Virus record (IMG/VR): IMGVR_UViG_3300021964_000704
Coordinates: 1-20,637 of that record
Strand: one strand, 5' to 3'
Origin: a virus
DNA: 20,637 nt
The translations under genes were made by a program, and so were the position numbers. Numbering within the stretch: the first letter of the stretch is position 1; each line of letters opens with the position of its first letter. The notes under the pieces were generated by a model. That model was given only the letters and a program-made list of their open reading frames with translations. It was not told the DNA's origin and ran no database searches. Below are positions 1 through 6,781 of this stretch, in pieces.

Positions 1-122
1 AGGTCGGCCGACCACCTTGTCATACGGCTCTAATACTCCTGTTATAGTGTGCCGTGTAGCACTTCTACTCTGTGTTACGGCTAACGCAAATGCTGACGCA
101 ATGGAGTGTATCCTCGAGCCAA

Positions 123-389
123 TTAGGCTGGCTCCCACTCCAAAACCTCTGGCTCTAACACCTCATAGCCATCGAAACCTCCAAAGTGCCACACCATCTT
201 CTGGTTCTTGCTGTTACGACAGGTTATCTCTGAATCGTCTGTGTGCTCACACCTGAAAGCACCAATGTTGAGACCCGTGTCCCTTTCGTAGTCTCTTTTG
301 ATGTATTGCTTGATCCAGGCCAGTGATCTCACCTTTTCAACAGGCTTGCCACTGTCATCTTCAACCCGGAATGTTATTGTTCTTGCCAT
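123..389 (-). CDS. Small conserved-style hypothetical protein, 88 aa
   Basis: I do not recognise the family. The protein is small, charged and probably globular, beginning MARTITFRVEDDSGKPVEKV and ending in an acidic stretch (EVLEPEVLEWEPA). It has two cysteines (in RCEH and TCRN) and an aromatic patch (VWHFGGFDGYEVL). No signal peptide or membrane segment is seen. The ATG at 389 is supported by a GGGAG ribosome-binding site about 7 bases upstream and by a strong promoter at 429-456, so this is a one-gene transcription unit, or the first gene of one running off the left edge. The leader is nearly identical to that of the metalloprotease gene upstream, which suggests the two are expressed at the same time. 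Real gene: likely. Function: unknown. Confidence 0.75.
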   Translation of the reverse strand: MARTITFRVEDDSGKPVEKVRSLAWIKQYIKRDYERDTGLNIGAFRCEHTDDSEITCRNSKNQKMVWHFGGFDGYEVLEPEVLEWEPA

Positions 390-428
390 TGTGTTTTCTC
401 CCTTTTGTTGTTGTGTTGTTCATACTAC

Positions 429-456
429 ATTGTAGCACGTGTTGGTAATACGTCAA
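429..456 (-). promoter_or_regulatory. Sigma70-type promoter (copy 2) for the 88-aa gene
   Basis: On the minus strand TTGACG (456-451) and TACAAT (434-429) are separated by 16 bases, with TGC just before the -10 (an extended -10). The 3' part of the spacer, the -10 and the start of the leader (ACCAACACGTGC, TACAATGTAGTATGAACAACA) are identical to the promoter at 1381-1408. The -10 sits inside an 11-base inverted repeat, CTACAATGTAG, which could be an operator. Confidence 0.75.
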
Positions 457-457
457 C

Positions 458-1348
458 CTAACGCAACAGCCACGCCATGTCCTGATCCTGTAATTTCTGA
501 CGGATTTTCGGTCTGCTGTGTGTGATCTGCGGCCATACCTGTTTCTGCCATACCCCCCGCAGTTGTGATCTGGGCGATCCCGTGAGCTCATGGTGGCGGA
601 TCAGGTTCAGTATGCTCTGGAGCAGGCCGTGTGTGGTGCAGTAGCCCTCCAGTGTGCCTGGTGTCATGCCCCGTGTCCTGCACATCTGTTCATGCACGAA
701 CCATTCGCTACCATGGTTGGCGTAGGCACGCCATTGGTCCAACTCCGCCGTCATTGATCTCCACACGATCGCGGCTGTTGGGCTCCTCAGGGTCTCGCCA
801 GTAAGGGGGTTGTAGCCCACCTCTCGTTGGAATGCAATCTCGCCGGCGCTCTGGGCCCGTTGTTGGTCAACACCCAGGGGTGTCATGTTCCTGATGTTGC
901 TGTGATTACCCATCTGGTCTATCATGTGCCACGTCTCGTGTTCGATGATGTCCGTCAGTTTCTCGTCCTCGTCCACATCGGCCAATCTGCCCAGGTTGAT
1001 CTTTATGAGGTTGATCTGCGTGACCTCCTGTGGGTTGTCCATTAGATCGATGTATTCACTGAACACGTCATGGTCTTCGTCTGGCACACACGAGAAGGCA
1101 CCCAACCAATTGGCGTTGGGTAGCCATGTCGGCATCACCAGGCACACGCTGGATTGGTCTGGTGCGAGATTACGGCTGATTGCCACGCCCACCTGTCGCA
1201 TTATCTGTTCTCTGACGTCTTTGTAGAATTCGTGTCCGGGGGTCAACACACTGAAATGGTGCTGGCCCACGGGTGCGTGTGTCTGCGTCATATCATTATA
1301 CTGATAATCGTAGATCTCCCGCATTTGGTCTGGTCTGAATGTGTTCAT
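458..1348 (-). CDS. Putative zinc metalloprotease (HExxH), 296 aa
   Basis: The protein carries HETWH at residues 137-141 in the context IIEHETWHMIDQMG, a textbook HExxH zincin helix (two His ligands and the catalytic Glu). A downstream acidic helix, TAELDQWRAYA (about 200-210), could supply the third zinc ligand. The C-terminal 60 residues are basic (RPKIRQKLQDQ). No signal peptide or membrane segment is visible, so it would act in the cytoplasm, in the virion or after lysis. Substrate is unknown. It is not beside the capsid genes, so a head-maturation role is unsupported. An in-frame TTG at 1408 lies inside the -35 box and cannot be the start; ATG 1348 has GGGAG at 1360-1356 and is preferred. 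ATG 1375-1373 is also in frame, near the predicted transcription start, giving a 9-residue longer alternative. Confidence 0.75.
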   Translation of the reverse strand: MNTFRPDQMREIYDYQYNDMTQTHAPVGQHHFSVLTPGHEFYKDVREQIMRQVGVAISRNLAPDQSSVCLVMPTWLPNANWLGAFSCVPDEDHDVFSEYIDLMDNPQEVTQINLIKINLGRLADVDEDEKLTDIIEHETWHMIDQMGNHSNIRNMTPLGVDQQRAQSAGEIAFQREVGYNPLTGETLRSPTAAIVWRSMTAELDQWRAYANHGSEWFVHEQMCRTRGMTPGTLEGYCTTHGLLQSILNLIRHHELTGSPRSQLRGVWQKQVWPQITHSRPKIRQKLQDQDMAWLLR

Positions 1349-1380
1349 TTGTTTTCTCCCTTGTTTGTTGTTCATACTAC

Positions 1381-1408
1381 ATTGTAGCACGTGTTGGTCG
1401 TGCGTCAA
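1381..1408 (-). promoter_or_regulatory. Sigma70-type promoter (copy 1) for the metalloprotease gene
   Basis: Minus-strand TTGACG (1408-1403) and TACAAT (1386-1381) with a 16-base spacer ending in TGC, an extended -10. Predicted start of transcription is near 1375, giving a leader of about 27 bases with GGGAG before ATG 1348. It is a near-duplicate of the promoter at 429-456. Confidence 0.75.
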
Positions 1409-1616
1409 CCGTCAGAAAAGCGGCATATCTTGGGGGTTTTTAGGGGTGTCGCACAACCTGTGCGTGAGATCTACTAGGGGAAATGGGACCTGACTCGTTA
1501 GGATTATGGCAAAACAATACAGACAATGCAGGTCCCGGTTGACCAGATGTGCCTTATAAGTCACACGTGCAAGGAGTGTCTTCACATCCGGACATGGATA
1601 TTTACTCACAAAGGGC

Positions 1617-1646
1617 TTGACCTCATGGGTTCTTGGCGTATATAAT
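1617..1646 (+). promoter_or_regulatory. Sigma70-type promoter for the plus-strand pair
   Basis: TTGACC (1617-1622), an 18-base spacer and a consensus TATAAT (1641-1646). Transcription would begin near 1653, so the leader is only about ten bases and consists almost entirely of the ribosome-binding site AAAGGAGAG followed by ATG at 1664. Confidence 0.7.
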
Positions 1647-1663
1647 AAAAAAAAGGAGAGATT

Positions 1664-2323
1664 ATGGCGACAAACAATAACAACATTAACAACATAATAA
1701 CAACAAATAAACACAAGTTAAAGATCGTTCCTGATGGACGATCACTAAAGGAGATTGACTCCGTCAAGGAGGGAAAGGCAGAGAAAATCAACCATTGTAG
1801 CCAAGACCTGCCCGCTGACTGGAGTTGGGTCAAACTGGACCTGTTCGACAAGGAGACCAAGACCGGTGAGGCAAGGCACAAGTTAAACATCGCGGTGTGT
1901 AAGAAGCACCAGATCAAGAACTTCAGGGCGTTGTTGAATTCACCATGGACACATTTCCGTAGGAACCTGACCGCAGAGGAATGGGCCGCACCTCACTACG
2001 AGTTGGTCCGTCAGACCAGACAGCAGTTGAGGAACGCGGGCTACCGTGCCACTGACATCTGGGCCAGCAAGTGCTACCTGCCAGGCTACAAACAGGGCAA
2101 GGGAGACACGGTCAAGGATCTCAGCGTGATCAAGGTCGATGAACAGCAGGCCCACAGATACACCGTGATAGTGATAGCGAATGATCACAAGATCATCGTG
2201 CCGCTCAAAGGTGAAGCGGGTTACCTGTCAGAGCGACAGCGGGAACACGGCATGATAGCCACTGGCACGGCCAACACCGTGTTGAAGACCAGCGTTGGCG
2301 TGAGATTGGATGATGTGCTGTAA
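1664..2323 (+). CDS. Hypothetical protein, 219 aa, plus strand
   Basis: A clear gene: strong promoter, AAAGGAGAG ribosome-binding site 5 bases before ATG, and TAATG overlap with the next gene. I do not recognise the family. The N-terminus is a low-complexity Asn/Thr tract (residues 2-16, from AAC/AAT/ACA codons) that would keep the mRNA start unstructured. The body (about 50-219) mixes basic helices (ARHKLNIAVCKKHQIKNFRA; ELVRQTRQQLRNAGYRA) with hydrophobic strands (YTVIVIANDHKIIVPL) and looks like a soluble globular protein. No catalytic motif, signal peptide or membrane segment is seen. It is transcribed against the structural operon, so it is probably an accessory gene with separate timing. 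Function is not inferable from sequence alone. Confidence 0.85.
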   Translation: MATNNNNINNIITTNKHKLKIVPDGRSLKEIDSVKEGKAEKINHCSQDLPADWSWVKLDLFDKETKTGEARHKLNIAVCKKHQIKNFRALLNSPWTHFRRNLTAEEWAAPHYELVRQTRQQLRNAGYRATDIWASKCYLPGYKQGKGDTVKDLSVIKVDEQQAHRYTVIVIANDHKIIVPLKGEAGYLSERQREHGMIATGTANTVLKTSVGVRLDDVL

Positions 2324-2544
2324 TGGCACGCGGTTTCAATTGGACCAAGATCGCCAAACAAGATCAGATGAGGCGTAATGGCACCCGCGACGTGGAGGCC
2401 CTCACCAAGAAGTGGCTCAAGAGGTTGAAAAGGAGCCGAAAGAAAGTCAAGAGAAAAATGATTAAGACCACATCTGGTCGGGTCAGGTCTGGACCAAAAA
2501 CGCCAATCGTGTTTGTATGGGATCCACCTAGATCCGCGGAATAA
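2323..2544 (+). CDS. Small very basic hypothetical protein, 73 aa
   Basis: Starts at the A shared with the upstream stop (TAATG), so it is translationally coupled to the 219-aa gene. The middle is extremely basic (KKWLKRLKRSRKKVKRK, about residues 29-45), which suggests nucleic-acid binding. The N-terminus (ARGFNWTKIAKQDQMRRNGT) resembles short phage proteins of unknown role, from memory only. The C-terminus is Pro/Trp-containing. No cysteines or membrane segment. It ends facing the convergent tail operon. Likely a nucleic-acid-binding or assembly partner of its neighbour, but that is inference. Confidence 0.75.
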   Translation: MARGFNWTKIAKQDQMRRNGTRDVEALTKKWLKRLKRSRKKVKRKMIKTTSGRVRSGPKTPIVFVWDPPRSAE

Positions 2545-2559
2545 CACACCTATAAACGC

Positions 2560-2617
2560 ACACAGAGCCCTGTGTATGGCTGATCAGGTGCTGATCACTG
2601 TCAGTGTGCCCTGTCAG
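2560..2617. repeat. Convergent intergenic repeats: hairpin and two direct repeats
   Basis: Contains a perfect 6-bp hairpin with a 4-base loop (ACACAG/AGCC/CTGTGT, 2560-2575), a direct repeat GCTGATCA at 2579-2586 and 2590-2597 (11-base period, one helical turn), and CTGTCAG at 2598-2604 and 2611-2617. The hairpin could slow transcription from both sides but has no U tract. The phased direct repeat looks like a protein-binding site. No role is proven, and the last repeat overlaps the end of the doubtful 61-aa ORF. Confidence 0.35.
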
Positions 2618-2786
2618 TCCTTGTGAGTGCGTGTGTGTGTGATTTGATCCGGGGACGGAATTCAAAGCGACAACTGTGTATGGGTCCACCAGCACATTTC
2701 ACCGTGCCTTTGCCCTTGGCCCTGCCCACCTCACAACGCCACTCTCCGTGTGCCTTCAGTAGTCGGAGGAATCTGTCCTGTGGCAT
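2601..2786 (-). CDS. Possible small hypothetical protein after the hub gene, 61 aa
   Basis: The only support is position: its ATG overlaps the stop of the hub gene as TAATG, the junction this operon uses almost everywhere. The protein is basic with three cysteines (WRCEVG, VKCAGG, HSCRFEF) and is not recognised. The ribosome-binding site is weak (GGTGA, no AAGGAG), and the tail of the ORF runs into the repeat-rich convergent region. It could be a real last gene of the operon or a chance reading frame. Confidence 0.4.
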   Translation of the reverse strand: MPQDRFLRLLKAHGEWRCEVGRAKGKGTVKCAGGPIHSCRFEFRPRIKSHTHALTRTDRAH

Positions 2787-5149
2787 TAGGTCACCGTGTA
2801 TGTTGCCACCGTGGCGTAGTCGCTCCGCCTGTCCAACTCATTACGTGACGCCACCCTGACGTCCCATTGATCACCGGAACTGACAGGTCCCCAAAGGAAT
2901 TCGGTGTCATTGGTTATTCCTATGGTGTAGAAAGTGGAATCCGCGGCCCTCTTGACCTGCACTATGTATTCGGTGGTGAATGGATCAGTGGATGCCGTCC
3001 AGGTGATGTCCAGTTGCTCGTCGGCCGTGTATCCACTGCCGCTCAAGGCGGTGCTCTGTGTGACGGTCAAGTTGGTTGGTGCTGAGACCAACAATGGATT
3101 AGGTAGATTTATTGTTGGCTTGGCGGCCGCGGCCGCGTGTCCGTCCAACACGTAGTCATTGGGGTTGTGTTCGGTGGCCACGAATCCAAGATCACCAGAT
3201 GCGTTGAGGTTCATGCTCTCGATCCTGAAGATGCCACTGAAATTCAAATTCTTGTTCTGTATGCTGACCAGATCACCCACGCTGACGTTGGTGACCGCTG
3301 AAGTGGTGCTGAACTGCACAACCATCTTGTTACGGCTGGTCTTGACCAAGGTCTCCGCTATGTTCAGTGCCCTCTCCCTGTTGGTGCAGTGTGGCATTGC
3401 CAACTGTTTGTCAAGCGGTATGCTGTTGTCCTCGGTCAGGTATGTGCTATACACACTGCTACCCGAGTCTGGCCAGAAAACGTCGTTGGGTTGGTAGTCC
3501 GCGTCTGGGTCCGTGTAGGTCACACGCAGTTGGTTGATCTTGCCTTTCTTGCTCTCGCCCTGTATCTTCAATCCGCCGATCAGATTGTCCTCGTTGATTA
3601 TCTGCACAACCGGTGGTGGATTTGGTGCGGCATCGATGTCTGCGAGATTGCCTCCGTGGTGCAGTTTCAAGAAATATCGTCCCGCTTGGTATGGCATCAT
3701 GCCATTGAAACTGGCCAAGATACTCCTCACGTTGTTGAGTAGGCTCTCCGAAGTCTCCAGCACTCCGTCAAACACACTGAATTTGCCCGTGGTTGATGTG
3801 GTGTATGGCACCGTCTGATCACACTGCTGTGCCGCCAATGCAATGCTGTCCCAGTCGAAGTAGTCATTGCTCAGTCCTTTTCCGTAGGTGGGATTTCTAA
3901 GGTAGTCCACCAATACGTTGACCGGGTTGTTGTTGTATACCTCTGTTTCATTGTCATAAGTGGTTGTGTGTGTCAAAGTGCTGGTGGTCGGTAGTTCAAC
4001 AGACCAAGAAATCGATCCACAAGGATCTGGTCCCTGTGCCTTCAACCAATCAGAAGGCCCAACGAACGAGTTGAAATATATTTCATAAGTGCCAATAGAT
4101 GGCAACACCACTTCTTCATTAATATAAACAGTGGCCGGCGTGCTATCAGTTGTTGTAGCGGAATTATAAGGCCTACCATCAGTGTTTGAATTGATGATTG
4201 TCTGTCCTGGACTGCCAGATTTATACACTTGATAATGTGACACAACCGTGAGAAAATCACCAGAACTATTGTCCCTGGCACTGGCGGTGTTGACACAATT
4301 TATTTTCAACACTGCATTGGCTTCCGTTGTGGTAACGAAAACACTGCCCAAGTATGACTCTCCTGAACCTTGCGGTGGTCTTGTAACGTTGGTGCCGCTG
4401 GCATAATTGGAAGTGTTTCCAACTGTGTTGGTTGTCCCACTTGGACCAGCGTTGGTGGCATTGGTGATACCGCCTTGAAAATCCTGTGTGTAACCTGTGA
4501 GCACGTTGAATATCTTCCTGCCCTTGATCCGCACCTGTATCTTTGGTATGCCTGACCTGTAAGGATTGTTGTCGGCGTCCTCTTGGTTCTCTATCTTCTT
4601 CCACCTAAATCTACACGCTAGGTAGGCAACGCCACGTAATCTATGGTTCGAACCCCAACCTGGTGCCGCGTCCAACAATGACGAGACGGTCTGGTCGTCC
4701 CTGCCGTCGAAGAATTGTGTGATCAACCTATCCTGATACGGACCAGAACTTGGTGATCCCTCGACCCCGTGGGCGTAACTGCTGACCGCCACTTCCTCGT
4801 CGTCGATGTAAATCTTGTCTATGCCTTCTACCTGTCCCTCACAGATGGCCAAAGCCACATAAAGGTATTCATTGTCCGTGCCATTGGTTGAAACGAACAC
4901 ACGATAACCGCCAACCCTACGTTCACCATAGATCACCGGTATGTTGCCAACACCCGAATCCTTGTTCAACAATGGACCTAGGATCTGTTGATTTACCTGT
5001 GCTCCTGTGCCATCACCGCCACCCATGTCAGGCATGGCGAAAGGTGCGGCCACTATGTCAACAACCGCCTTGACCGTGTCAGTGACAAAATCTATGGCAT
5101 CATCAACAAAATCTTTTAGTTTATCAAAAAATTTCTTATGGAAGGGCAT
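2786..5149 (-). CDS. Tail tip / central hub protein, gpJ-like, 787 aa
   Basis: Homologue of the lambda gpJ-type hub that closes the tail tip and helps determine receptor binding. Visible parts: an N-terminal amphipathic segment (1-40, FVTDTVKAVVDIVAAPF), then the hub signatures IPVIYGERRVGG (70-81), LRGVAYLACRFRW (171-183) and IPKIQVRIKGRKI (201-213). NPVNVLVDYLRNPTYGKGL (408-426) begins the second hub part. SVGDLVSIQN lies near 623-632. An Ala-rich linker (672-676) leads to a C-terminal fibronectin-III-like domain (about 688-787, ITWTAS, TEYIVQVKR, WDVRVASRN). Residues about 222-405 are a Ser/Thr/Asn-rich insertion between two normally close hub signatures. At 787 aa it is shorter than lambda gpJ (over 1100). 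Overlaps its upstream neighbour by TAATG. Confidence 0.9.
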   Translation of the reverse strand: MPFHKKFFDKLKDFVDDAIDFVTDTVKAVVDIVAAPFAMPDMGGGDGTGAQVNQQILGPLLNKDSGVGNIPVIYGERRVGGYRVFVSTNGTDNEYLYVALAICEGQVEGIDKIYIDDEEVAVSSYAHGVEGSPSSGPYQDRLITQFFDGRDDQTVSSLLDAAPGWGSNHRLRGVAYLACRFRWKKIENQEDADNNPYRSGIPKIQVRIKGRKIFNVLTGYTQDFQGGITNATNAGPSGTTNTVGNTSNYASGTNVTRPPQGSGESYLGSVFVTTTEANAVLKINCVNTASARDNSSGDFLTVVSHYQVYKSGSPGQTIINSNTDGRPYNSATTTDSTPATVYINEEVVLPSIGTYEIYFNSFVGPSDWLKAQGPDPCGSISWSVELPTTSTLTHTTTYDNETEVYNNNPVNVLVDYLRNPTYGKGLSNDYFDWDSIALAAQQCDQTVPYTTSTTGKFSVFDGVLETSESLLNNVRSILASFNGMMPYQAGRYFLKLHHGGNLADIDAAPNPPPVVQIINEDNLIGGLKIQGESKKGKINQLRVTYTDPDADYQPNDVFWPDSGSSVYSTYLTEDNSIPLDKQLAMPHCTNRERALNIAETLVKTSRNKMVVQFSTTSAVTNVSVGDLVSIQNKNLNFSGIFRIESMNLNASGDLGFVATEHNPNDYVLDGHAAAAAKPTINLPNPLLVSAPTNLTVTQSTALSGSGYTADEQLDITWTASTDPFTTEYIVQVKRAADSTFYTIGITNDTEFLWGPVSSGDQWDVRVASRNELDRRSDYATVATYTVT

Positions 5150-5610
5150 TATGGCAGAATCCTATACATTGTGGTTGGCTCGCCCATTATCTTGATTGCC
5201 TGTTCAAAAATCTCACAGTCATTGCTCAAAGTCCAATTGTCCGTGGTTTTTATGTCCGTGATTTGTAGTTTTGCCATCAAGTCAGTCATACATCGCAGTA
5301 ATTTACAATAATTTTCCACGGTCCTGAACTCAGGTGACAAATACACACTTTCAACTATGGCCGAACCATTGTCATTGTGTGACCTCGAGGACACATCGCT
5401 GAAAACATAACCTATCAAGGTATTCATCTTGAACAGTCCATAATCAAAACTTTGGAAACGCTTGACCAAACCGTTTTTCAACTGAGTCATCAATATGTCA
5501 TCACGGATTTTCTCAACACCCCTCTCCAACAAGGACATCTTACACAATGCAAACAATTGAATGATGTCTTTTGCCCCTATTCTCCTTGCCCTGATGTCAT
5601 CCACTATCAT
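5149..5610 (-). CDS. Small tail-operon protein with GNAT-like features, 153 aa
   Basis: Sits between the gpL-like and gpJ-like genes, where lambda-type phages place the tail peptidase gpK, but no NlpC/P60 or JAMM motif is visible. The middle (IGYVF, then SAIVESVYLSPEFRTVENY) followed by a helix (CKLLRCMTDLMAKL) and a strand (ITDIKTT) recalls the core of GNAT acetyltransferases. The usual acetyl-CoA loop (R/Q-x-x-G-x-G/A) is degenerate, reading R-T-V-E-N-Y. A structural use of a GNAT fold is therefore as likely as catalysis. Three cysteines are present. Both ends use TAATG junctions with AGGA-type ribosome-binding sites. The GNAT assignment is tentative; membership in the tail operon is firm. 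Confidence 0.8.
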   Translation of the reverse strand: MIVDDIRARRIGAKDIIQLFALCKMSLLERGVEKIRDDILMTQLKNGLVKRFQSFDYGLFKMNTLIGYVFSDVSSRSHNDNGSAIVESVYLSPEFRTVENYCKLLRCMTDLMAKLQITDIKTTDNWTLSNDCEIFEQAIKIMGEPTTMYRILP

Positions 5611-6191
5611 TACGTCCTACCCCATTTTATGTCTGTTTGTATCTGTGGTGAGAATTCGAAACCCACGTCTCCACTGAAAAATCTCTGTTGGCTGTCGCTG
5701 TTGGTCCTCCTACCAGAAATTTTGGCGAAATCAGCGAACTGACTGCCAACGTTGAAAGCAAGTGTGGCAGTTTCTTTAGATTCACTGATGTTGAAATCTT
5801 TTATCCTGCCGTCGAAGTATTGGAAAACCTTGGTGCTGTCTATGGCATAGTTGTCATCCAACACGGCCCTGTATACAACCACCCGCCGGTCAATGTATTC
5901 ATTGTTCAACACATAGCCCAGTGTGGTGTAGTCCACTGCCGTGAAGGCGATGTTCATTGTTCCAATCTTGAGGTCCTTGGTCTCCTGCACGTTGCCCAAT
6001 CCAATGAATTGACCTTGTGCCAGATAGGTGTTCGCCCCGGCGTCGGGTGCTGAAACACTGTCATAGGTGAGATCTACGAAACTGGTGTTGAAATAGATTG
6101 GCGTGCTCAGGTGTATCTCGATCAAGTCGGCAACGCGAATTTGCCTGCCTGATAATGATGTTATCAATCCTGACGAAAGATTCCTAGGCAT
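5610..6191 (-). CDS. Tail tip adaptor, gpL / DUF2163-like, 193 aa
   Basis: Matches the tail-tip protein family that links the distal tail ring to the gpJ hub. Diagnostic strings are NTYLAQGQFIGLGNVQET (54-71), YFDGRIKDFNISES (125-138) and GRRTNSDSQQRFF (160-172), followed by GDVGFEF and an ending KWGRT. Lambda gpL carries an iron-sulfur cluster bound by C-terminal cysteines; this protein has no cysteine, so that cluster is absent. It is also shorter than gpL (193 against 232 aa). Start ATG overlaps the upstream stop as TAATG. Function by family and by position is well supported. Confidence 0.85.
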   Translation of the reverse strand: MPRNLSSGLITSLSGRQIRVADLIEIHLSTPIYFNTSFVDLTYDSVSAPDAGANTYLAQGQFIGLGNVQETKDLKIGTMNIAFTAVDYTTLGYVLNNEYIDRRVVVYRAVLDDNYAIDSTKVFQYFDGRIKDFNISESKETATLAFNVGSQFADFAKISGRRTNSDSQQRFFSGDVGFEFSPQIQTDIKWGRT

Positions 6192-6781
6192 TAATGGTCC
6201 TCTGCTACTTGTATTTCAATAACACTCGTGCCATCCACGGCTGTCGTTGTAGTCAAACGGTCAGTCATCAGCATGACCTTGAACGGCACATTGTTGTAGA
6301 TGATGGTGGTAGTGTTGTCAACTTCGTGTTCCAGTCGAGGGGTGAACTCGAAAGTGTCCTCTGAACTTAGATCTTGATTGACATCCGCGGTCAACATGTA
6401 TATCTTGTCGTGGTTTGAAAATTTTATGAAATCACCCGCGTGTAGGGTGCCGCCACCTAGGTTGGCTCGCACACTGGATAAACCAGCATCATAGGTCTGT
6501 GTCACTGTGGGTGTGCCAGTGGCATTGGTGCTTCTGGTGGATCCATATATGGGTGGCACTACTGTGAAATTGCCAAACATACCTTCTTGCTTGGCAAGGA
6601 AAGCAAATAGTTCTCCCTGTTCTGCCCTATCCAAAGGTTTGGTCCCAAGGGTCATCAGCCAGTGCTGTGCACCAACCGCCCTCCTGAACGTTATACCACT
6701 GAGACTTTCACTTATCCTCGTGGTTGTCTCACTTGTAATTGTTGCATTTTGGAAATAATTTGTTGAAAGTGATCCACTCAT
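6191..6781 (-). CDS. Distal tail-like protein, 196 aa
   Basis: First gene after the tape measure, the usual place of the distal tail (Dit/gpM-type) protein that forms the ring at the tail tip. The segment TFRRAVGAQHWLMTLGTKPL followed by RAEQGELFAFLAKQEGMFGNF (about 31-72) is a pattern I associate with siphovirus tail-tip proteins, from memory. The rest is beta-rich (FIKFSNHDKIYMLTADV; TTIIYNNVPFKVMLM), with no cysteine. GAGGA precedes the next gene's start, and TAATG overlaps exist at both ends. Exact equivalence to lambda gpM or to Dit cannot be settled by eye. Confidence 0.75.
   Translation of the reverse strand: MSGSLSTNYFQNATITSETTTRISESLSGITFRRAVGAQHWLMTLGTKPLDRAEQGELFAFLAKQEGMFGNFTVVPPIYGSTRSTNATGTPTVTQTYDAGLSSVRANLGGGTLHAGDFIKFSNHDKIYMLTADVNQDLSSEDTFEFTPRLEHEVDNTTTIIYNNVPFKVMLMTDRLTTTTAVDGTSVIEIQVAEDH

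Larger units (their letters stand above)
1349..1663. promoter_or_regulatory. Divergent control region between the metalloprotease and the plus-strand pair
   Basis: About 315 bases with no convincing gene. It holds the leftward promoter (1381-1408), the rightward promoter (1617-1646), a perfect 15-base inverted repeat CGCACAACCTGTGCG (1450-1464) and an 8-bp inverted repeat, GGGACCTG (1485-1492) with CAGGTCCC (1529-1536), enclosing 36 bases. The short repeat between divergent promoters looks like a repressor or activator site. The wider one could form an RNA hairpin. Open frames here lack ribosome-binding sites and read as shadows. Confidence 0.5.

Noticed and set aside
1-122. Possible next minus-strand gene starting with ATG at 23-21 and a -10-like TATAAC upstream
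   Set aside because: Only seven codons lie in the window, spacing from AGGAG to the ATG is long and no -35 is visible, so it cannot be supported.
361-591. 76-aa minus-strand ORF over the 88-aa gene promoter
   Set aside because: It reads through the promoter in another frame, has no ribosome-binding site and overlaps the end of the metalloprotease gene.
1501-1600. Possible tRNA or small RNA in the divergent region
   Set aside because: No cloverleaf or T-arm consensus (GGTTCGA) is found; only an 8-bp inverted repeat is present.
1412-1917. Two minus-strand ORFs of about 100 aa in the divergent region
   Set aside because: Antisense to the 219-aa gene start and its promoter, with Cys/Phe-rich chance sequence and no ribosome-binding site.
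2960-3140. CRISPR-like or tandem repeats
   Set aside because: Scanning by eye shows no regular repeat-spacer pattern here or elsewhere in the window.
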